18,724 nt of DNA, taken from NCBI GenBank assembly GCA_017411905.1, contig JAFQPB010000052.1:1-18724 (forward strand), read 5' to 3'. The first letter of the stretch is position 1; every line of letters starts with the position of its first letter. Shown here piece by piece: positions 15,210 through 18,724 of the stretch. Under the pieces are notes generated by a model. The model ran no database searches and had not been told where the DNA came from. It worked only from the letters and a program-made list of their open reading frames with translations. A program made the position numbers and the translations under genes. Source of the DNA: Oscillospiraceae bacterium. GTDB lineage: Bacteria > Bacillota_A > Clostridia > Oscillospirales > Oscillospiraceae.

Positions 15210-15238
15210 TTGACAAGTGCGCTCCCGTATATTATAAT
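15210..15238 (+). promoter_or_regulatory. Consensus sigma-A promoter of the GntR-ABC operon
   Basis: Perfect TTGACA (15210-15215), 17-base spacer and perfect TATAAT (15233-15238). Such a strong promoter in front of a repressor-type gene suggests it is normally held down by a repressor. Confidence 0.9.
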
Positions 15239-15251
15239 ACAGATAATACAG
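15234..15251 (+). repeat. Tandem 9-base repeat at the transcription start (candidate operator)
   Basis: ATAATACAG occurs twice in direct tandem (15234-15242 and 15243-15251). It begins inside the -10 box and runs up to the ribosome binding site. A looser palindrome GTAT...ATAC (15227-15240) overlaps the first copy. Its place fits an operator for the GntR-type protein encoded directly downstream. Confidence 0.5.
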
Positions 15252-15266
15252 AAAGGAGGCGGTCAC

Positions 15267-15623
15267 ATGGAAAAATCCTTTTTTTCAAAACGGGATGTAT
15301 ATCTTGAAATTGCTGCGCGTTATGAGAAATACATCACCCTCGGCATTTTGAAGCCGGGCGAAAAGCTCCCCTCCGTCCGCACGGCTGCGGCAGAGCTTCG
15401 AGTCAATCCCAACACCGTTCAGCGTGCATATTCCTTACTTGAGGAAAAAAGCTTCATCCGTTCCATACCTAAAAAAGGTGCCTTCGTTACCTTTTGCAGT
15501 GAGAGTACCCAAAAGCAGGAAAATGTTGAACGCTTGACTGCGGAGCTGCTCTCCCTACAGGCGCAGGGTGTTTCCAAAGACCAAATCATTACCGTCATAG
15601 AGGAGGTATATAAAAATGATTGA
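15267..15623 (+). CDS. GntR-family transcriptional regulator, YtrA type
   Basis: 118-residue DNA-binding protein. Start chosen at 15267, with AGAAAGGAGG at 15250-15259 upstream; the longer frame would start inside the promoter. Residues 9-78 form a GntR winged helix: VYLEIAARYEKYITLGILKPGEKLPSVRTAAAELRVNPNTVQRAYSLLEEKSFIRSIPKKGAFV, written here as the region 11-74, with the recognition helix around VNPNTVQRAY (46-55). The short C-terminal tail (about 85-118) has no ligand-binding domain, as in the YtrA subfamily, where it serves as a dimer helix. YtrA-type regulators usually repress the ABC transporter operon that they head, as here. The gene overlaps the next ATG by 8 bases. Confidence 0.92.
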   Translation: MEKSFFSKRDVYLEIAARYEKYITLGILKPGEKLPSVRTAAAELRVNPNTVQRAYSLLEEKSFIRSIPKKGAFVTFCSESTQKQENVERLTAELLSLQAQGVSKDQIITVIEEVYKND

Positions 15624-16488
15624 GATTGCGAATATGTCCCACTCCTTAGGGTCAAAAACCGTACTGCGCGATATTAACCTCACCATCGCAGACAATACTG
15701 TTCTCGGCATTGTGGGTATCAACGGTGCAGGCAAGTCCACTCTCCTTCGTCTGCTTTCCGGCGTGTATCTGCCCGACAAGGGTAATATCCGATACGACGG
15801 CAGAAGTCCTGCTGACGCCGAAACGAGAAAAGACATCTTTTTCCTCCCTGACGATCCCTACTACACCGCCCATATGACACCCAACAGCCTGTTTGATTTC
15901 TATCGGGACTTCCATCCCGCCATCGACAGAGAGACCTATGACCACCTGCTTGCCGTGTATCAGATCGATACCCGCGGTAAGGTCCGCAATTTCTCCAAGG
16001 GTATGCGCCGTCAGGTCTTTATCGCCCTTGCCCTTGCGGTAAAGCCCAAGTATCTTTTGCTGGACGAAGCCTTTGACGGACTTGATCCGCTGTCGCGAAA
16101 GATCTTTAAGGAAGCTATCATCTCCCTTGTAGAGGAAGGGCGCACCACCGTGCTGATCGCCAGCCACTCTCTCCGGGAATTAGAGGATTTCTGCGACAAA
16201 TTCATCCTTATTGATTCTAACACGATCAAAAGCCAAGGCGACATTGCCGAGCACGTGGGAGACCTTTGTAAGTTTGAGCTTGCCTTTACACAGTCAGTCA
16301 ATGAAGAGACCTTTGCGTCTCTTCCGGTGGTATCCCTCAGTATCAAAAACCGCTTCGTGCAGATCGTTTTGAGAGGCAGCAGCGAGGAAATGCGGGTGCA
16401 TTTGCAGTCCCTCTCCCCTGCCGTGATCGACGAAATGCCCCTTGACTTTGAAGAGACCTTTATCTGCGATGTAAGGAAGGAGGTGTGA
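15616..16488 (+). CDS. ABC transporter ATP-binding protein (YtrB-like)
   Basis: Cytoplasmic ATPase of an ABC-2-type exporter whose membrane part follows. 290 residues. Walker A GINGAGKST (34-42), signature NFSKGMRRQ (125-133, a variant of LSGGQ), Walker B YLLLDEAFDGLDP (146-158) and switch histidine H184 in ASHS. At the Q-loop the chain reads FFLPDDPYY (75-83) with Asp where Gln is usual, a departure also seen in this subfamily. A C-terminal domain of about 80 residues follows (from 210). The start overlaps the GntR stop; AGGAGG at 15601-15606 is the ribosome binding site. Substrate unknown. Related operons in Bacillota respond to cell-wall stress, but nothing here shows that. Confidence 0.92.
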   Translation: MIEIANMSHSLGSKTVLRDINLTIADNTVLGIVGINGAGKSTLLRLLSGVYLPDKGNIRYDGRSPADAETRKDIFFLPDDPYYTAHMTPNSLFDFYRDFHPAIDRETYDHLLAVYQIDTRGKVRNFSKGMRRQVFIALALAVKPKYLLLDEAFDGLDPLSRKIFKEAIISLVEEGRTTVLIASHSLRELEDFCDKFILIDSNTIKSQGDIAEHVGDLCKFELAFTQSVNEETFASLPVVSLSIKNRFVQIVLRGSSEEMRVHLQSLSPAVIDEMPLDFEETFICDVRKEV

Positions 16489-16492
16489 GCAT

Positions 16493-17503
16493 ATGAAAGA
16501 CTTCAAGAAGTATTTTCACACCCATCTGAAGGCAAATCTCCGCCCGCTGATCTACATATTTACCTTGGTGCTGGTACTCACATTGTTGCTTAGCAACAAC
16601 CTGCAGCCCAGCGAGCGCTACGATGTTGCTGCCCACCAGTTTATCTCCTATTACAGTGCCACCTTGGGCGTTCCCGTCTTATTCCTGTGTGTGCTTGCCT
16701 ATGTGCTTCCCGTGATGGAGTTTTCCTTCTTTAAGAAGCGGAACAATTTAGACTGCGTTTATTCTCTCCCCATTTCCCGCAAAACCATGGGCGCAGTCCA
16801 CTATTTTATGGGTCTTATCATTCTTTTGTGCGCATTTACCGCGTCCTACATACTCAACTTTATCCTGCTTTTGACCCGCGGTCCCGGCTGGTTCCATTTC
16901 ACGCCCATGCTCGCCCACTATTTCCTCTGCCTGCTTTTGGGCGCGGCAATGTATGCGCTGATGGTCTTCGTTTTCAACGCGGCCAACACCCAGGGTGACG
17001 GCATATGGTTTATGGTCCTATACACCTTCGTTTTCTTCCTGATCGGTCTCCTGATCACAGGCATCCTCGACACGGATGTGGGGTTTGCATTTCCGGCGGT
17101 CCCCTGGGGTGCCATCAGCATCGTGACGACCCTCTATGAAGGGCTTGTCGAGCTTGGCGCAGGAAAGGGATATTCGTTTTATGAAGGTCTGCCGGTTATC
17201 CTTACGGTAATTCTTTGGTCTTTGATCGGCATTGCTTCGGCAGTCGGTTTCTTCTGCACCTTCGGCAAAAGAAGGATGGAAAAAACGGAGGAGATCTCCG
17301 ATTCCTTCCTTGGCTACCGCACCCTCATCCCCATTTTTGCCATCGGCGGGATGCTCCTCTTCCAAATGCTTGACAGCATTATTATCCGGGTCATCATCCA
17401 GATGCTTGCCATCCTCGGCTACACCATTTATCGTCGCGGCTTCCACTATAAAAAGAGCGACATCCTTTTCCTTTGCATCTCTCTTATCTTCCTGTTTGTA
17501 TAA
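16493..17503 (+). CDS. ABC-2-type membrane permease of the GntR-controlled transporter
   Basis: Hydrophobic protein of 336 residues with about eight or nine predicted membrane segments: roughly 19-34, 58-77, 100-127, 139-160, 170-190, 232-254, 277-313 (probably two) and 324-336. The N-terminus is short and basic (MKDFKKYFHTHLKANLRP), as in ABC-2 permeases that start with a cytoplasmic helix. KKRNNLDCVYSLPISRKTM (81-99) is a charged loop of the type that contacts the ATPase. Start at 16493 is 4 bases after the ATPase stop, with AAGGAGG in the ATPase coding end. The chain ends inside its last hydrophobic segment with no cytoplasmic tail. Substrate not deducible. Confidence 0.85.
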   Translation: MKDFKKYFHTHLKANLRPLIYIFTLVLVLTLLLSNNLQPSERYDVAAHQFISYYSATLGVPVLFLCVLAYVLPVMEFSFFKKRNNLDCVYSLPISRKTMGAVHYFMGLIILLCAFTASYILNFILLLTRGPGWFHFTPMLAHYFLCLLLGAAMYALMVFVFNAANTQGDGIWFMVLYTFVFFLIGLLITGILDTDVGFAFPAVPWGAISIVTTLYEGLVELGAGKGYSFYEGLPVILTVILWSLIGIASAVGFFCTFGKRRMEKTEEISDSFLGYRTLIPIFAIGGMLLFQMLDSIIIRVIIQMLAILGYTIYRRGFHYKKSDILFLCISLIFLFV

Positions 17504-17506
17504 CAG

Positions 17507-17537
17507 AAAACCGGCAGAATTTCCGTCTGCCGGTTTT
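17507..17537. terminator. Bidirectional terminator between the ABC operon and the Xre genes
   Basis: Perfect 12-bp stem AAAACCGGCAGA/TCTGCCGGTTTT (17507-17518 with 17526-17537), 7-base loop, with A-run on one side and T-run on the other. It lies between converging genes and touches the stop codon of the leftward gene (17536-17538). Confidence 0.9.
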
Positions 17538-17766
17538 ACTTCTTTTGTAGATATGGCATCTTTTTGTCGGTTAAACCGAGGAGATAATCCACACTAACAC
17601 CGTAGAATTTCGCTATTGCAATCAGTACCTGCGGCGGGATCATCCGTTGTCCACTTTCATAATAAGCATATGTTCTTTGCGGGACATTGATTCGTTTCCC
17701 AATTTCAGATTGCGTAAGATCCGCATCTTCTCTCAAATTGCGGATTCGTTCGTATTTTTCAGCCAT
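17536..17766 (-). CDS. Xre-family (Cro/CI) helix-turn-helix regulator, small
   Basis: 76-residue DNA-binding protein consisting of little more than one HTH_3 domain. The chain is RIRNLREDADLTQSEIGKR (7-25), INVPQRTYAYYESGQR with the recognition helix at about 28-37, then IPPQVLIAIAKFYGVSVDYLLGLTD (43-67), the usual last helices of the fold. No other domain. The ribosome binding site is weak (AAAGGAA about 12 bases upstream). It starts 35 bases after the stop of the next gene upstream, so the two are probably co-transcribed. Base use is AT-rich. Could be a stand-alone repressor or a phage- or plasmid-like relic; no partner function visible. Confidence 0.85.
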   Translation of the reverse strand: MAEKYERIRNLREDADLTQSEIGKRINVPQRTYAYYESGQRMIPPQVLIAIAKFYGVSVDYLLGLTDKKMPYLQKK

Positions 17767-17801
17767 CTGTAGTGGTTCCTTTTATAAACGCATTTTCAAC
17801 T

Positions 17802-18110
17802 TTATTTTATCATACGATCGATAATTTCAAGCAATATGGTCATATCTTCTGCATCAAGCTGACGCATTCCCTCGACCGCTTTCTGGATGAGCTCAGGATT
17901 TTGCATCCCTTCGTCAAAAAACTGCTGCGGTGTAATTTCAAAGTAATCACATATGGCAAAGAACTCTTTTAACGGAGGCAAAGCCTTCCCGGAAGAAATA
18001 TTATAAACATATCCACGGCTATGTCCTAAATCATAGCTCATTTGGTATTCGGATACCCCTTTATTCAGCCTCAACTGCGTAATTCTGTTTTTGACAAATT
18101 CTTCGTACAT
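17802..18110 (-). CDS. Xre-family helix-turn-helix regulator
   Basis: 102 residues. Start chosen at 18110 (MYEEFVKNRITQLRLNKG), preceded by GGGGTGAT. A GTG start at 18140 would add a hydrophobic decapeptide that is not typical. The HTH domain is 5-65: ITQLRLNKGVSEYQMSYDLG, then HSRGYVYNISSGKALPPLKEFF and ICDYFEITPQQFFDEG. A C-terminal helical tail of about 35 residues (NPELIQKAVEGMRQLDAEDMTILLEIIDRMIK) may dimerise. Proteins of this pattern are common in Clostridia, often in many copies and unassigned. Divergent from the 100-residue gene at 18272. AT-rich, like its neighbours. Confidence 0.87.
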   Translation of the reverse strand: MYEEFVKNRITQLRLNKGVSEYQMSYDLGHSRGYVYNISSGKALPPLKEFFAICDYFEITPQQFFDEGMQNPELIQKAVEGMRQLDAEDMTILLEIIDRMIK

Positions 18111-18170
18111 AGTAATCACCCCGTATATTATGATAATCACTATTTCAACGCGAATAGTAACAAAATATTT

Positions 18171-18242
18171 GTCGAATTATATTGAAAAGTCTATAAATAT
18201 ATGTTATTATGTTTTATAGGCACAAAAATATTCGACTATAAT
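18171..18242. promoter_or_regulatory. Divergent control region with paired inverted sites
   Basis: GTCGAAT (18171-18177) and ATTCGAC (18230-18236) are an exact inverted pair. Each abuts or overlaps a perfect TATAAT: minus strand 18181-18176, plus strand 18237-18242. Neither -10 box has a good -35 box at 17 bases. The layout suggests two divergent promoters under one DNA-binding protein, perhaps the Xre regulator at 17802-18110. Confidence 0.4.
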
Positions 18243-18271
18243 ATACGAAGCATAAGAAAGGTGGGTAATTT

Positions 18272-18574
18272 ATGGATGAATTTAGCTGCGATTACGAATG
18301 CAGAACTGTAGGAGAGGGCATCACAAAATATAACATCCCAGACGATTGGTTTGCCAAATTTGATGTTTATGACAGTTTCTGTCCAATCATTTCTGTCCGT
18401 GTAGACAAAATACGAACATCTCCCGCTATGATGGGGCTAAAGCTCAGAGTCATAGAAAACCCCGATGATGAATACGCAGGATGTATGATTATCGCAAAAG
18501 ACAAGAACATCTTTTTCAAAATCGATTATATGATAGACTTGGTAATAGCTATGGACACACTTTTATTAGACTAA
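18272..18574 (+). CDS. Hypothetical protein, 100 residues
   Basis: I do not recognise this protein. It has a convincing ribosome binding site (AGAAAGGTGG at 18255-18264) and a divergent -10 box upstream, so it is likely real. It is acidic (many Asp and Glu), has no signal peptide or membrane segment, and carries cysteines at 6, 10, 37 and 71; C6 and C10 are spaced CX3C. The C-terminal half (SVRVDKIRTS... GCMIIAKDKNIFFKIDYMIDLVIAMDTLLLD) alternates hydrophobic and polar residues, which suggests a small alpha/beta fold. Its partner by position is the divergent Xre regulator. AT-rich base use, like the Xre genes. Could be the effector or target of that regulator. No toxin motif seen. Confidence 0.7.
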   Translation: MDEFSCDYECRTVGEGITKYNIPDDWFAKFDVYDSFCPIISVRVDKIRTSPAMMGLKLRVIENPDDEYAGCMIIAKDKNIFFKIDYMIDLVIAMDTLLLD

Positions 18575-18590
18575 TATCCCAAAAATCATA

Positions 18591-18708
18591 ACCACCGGCC
18601 GTGCCGGTGGTATGCACAGGCCCCCTTAGGGCCTACAACCTGCCGAGCCTATAGGCTCATCGAATTCTCTTTCGCTTGCGTGTTTTGCCCCACCACCGCA
18701 AATGCGGT
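18591..18708. other. Array of four hairpins in gene-free DNA at the right edge
   Basis: Four stems in a row: ACCACCGGC/GCCGGTGGT (18591-18611), AGGCCC/GGGCCT (18618-18634), the perfect 14-base palindrome GAGCCTATAGGCTC (18645-18658) and ACCGCA/TGCGGT (18695-18708). The first starts 16 bases after the stop of the small gene and may help end its transcript, but no T-run follows. From 18575 to the window end I see no gene. Could be an intergenic repeat or a structured RNA. Confidence 0.5.
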
Positions 18709-18724
18709 AATTAGCGCACCGAAG

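Noticed and set aside
15837..15867. Asp in place of Gln in the Q-loop of the ABC ATPase as a sign of inactivity
   Set aside because: Walker A, Walker B, the signature and the switch histidine are intact, and this departure is familiar in the YtrB-like subfamily.
18715..18724. CGCACCGAAG shared with 12215-12224
   Set aside because: Ten bases, one copy at the window edge with no shared flanks; too short to call a repeat.

Overview
The window looks like chromosomal DNA of a strictly anaerobic Gram-positive bacterium of the class Clostridia, most like the Oscillospiraceae/Ruminococcaceae. The reasons are strong AGGAGG-type ribosome binding sites, sigma-A promoters with 17-base spacers, an oxygen-sensitive class III ribonucleotide reductase, a lone type IV prepilin-like protein, a YtrA-type GntR/ABC operon, KtrAB-type potassium uptake, and several short palindromic intergenic repeats of the kind scattered in such gut genomes. 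The taxonomic call is an inference from gene content and style, not from a marker gene.

Layout, left to right. 1-1145: remnant of a repeat, one prepilin-like gene and its terminator. 1158-1384: a short element with inverted ends, then a group of hairpins. 1385-7373: all five enzymes from aspartate to threonine in two divergent transcription units, thrC-thrB leftward and hom-lysC-asd rightward. They share a 181-base control region in which the two predicted promoters overlap. 7380-7413: terminator. 7451-10597: nrdG-nrdD behind a promoter flanked by two sites that resemble NrdR boxes. NrdD carries an extra thioredoxin/glutaredoxin-like domain at its C-terminus. 10656-12057: malic enzyme as a single-gene unit with a structured leader. 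12061-12288: two more repeat elements. 12451-13017: an AT-rich gene for a two-helix membrane protein. 13175-15173: ktrB-ktrA potassium uptake pair. 15210-17537: GntR regulator, ABC ATPase and membrane permease in one operon behind a consensus promoter that carries a tandem 9-base repeat. 17536-18574: AT-rich cassette with two leftward Xre-type regulators and, divergently, a 100-residue protein of unknown function. 18591-18708: a run of hairpins with no gene.

How the genes fit together. LysC, Asd, Hom, ThrB and ThrC form an unbroken pathway. Hom lacks the usual C-terminal ACT domain, so the only visible allosteric domains in the pathway are the two ACT domains of LysC. NrdG activates NrdD to make dNTPs without oxygen. 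KtrA gates KtrB. The GntR protein probably controls its own operon with the ABC exporter. I found no mobile-element gene, CRISPR array, tRNA or rRNA. The parts most worth following up are the NrdD fusion with its NrdR-like sites, the overlapping thr promoters, and the small Xre/unknown-protein cassette at the right end.
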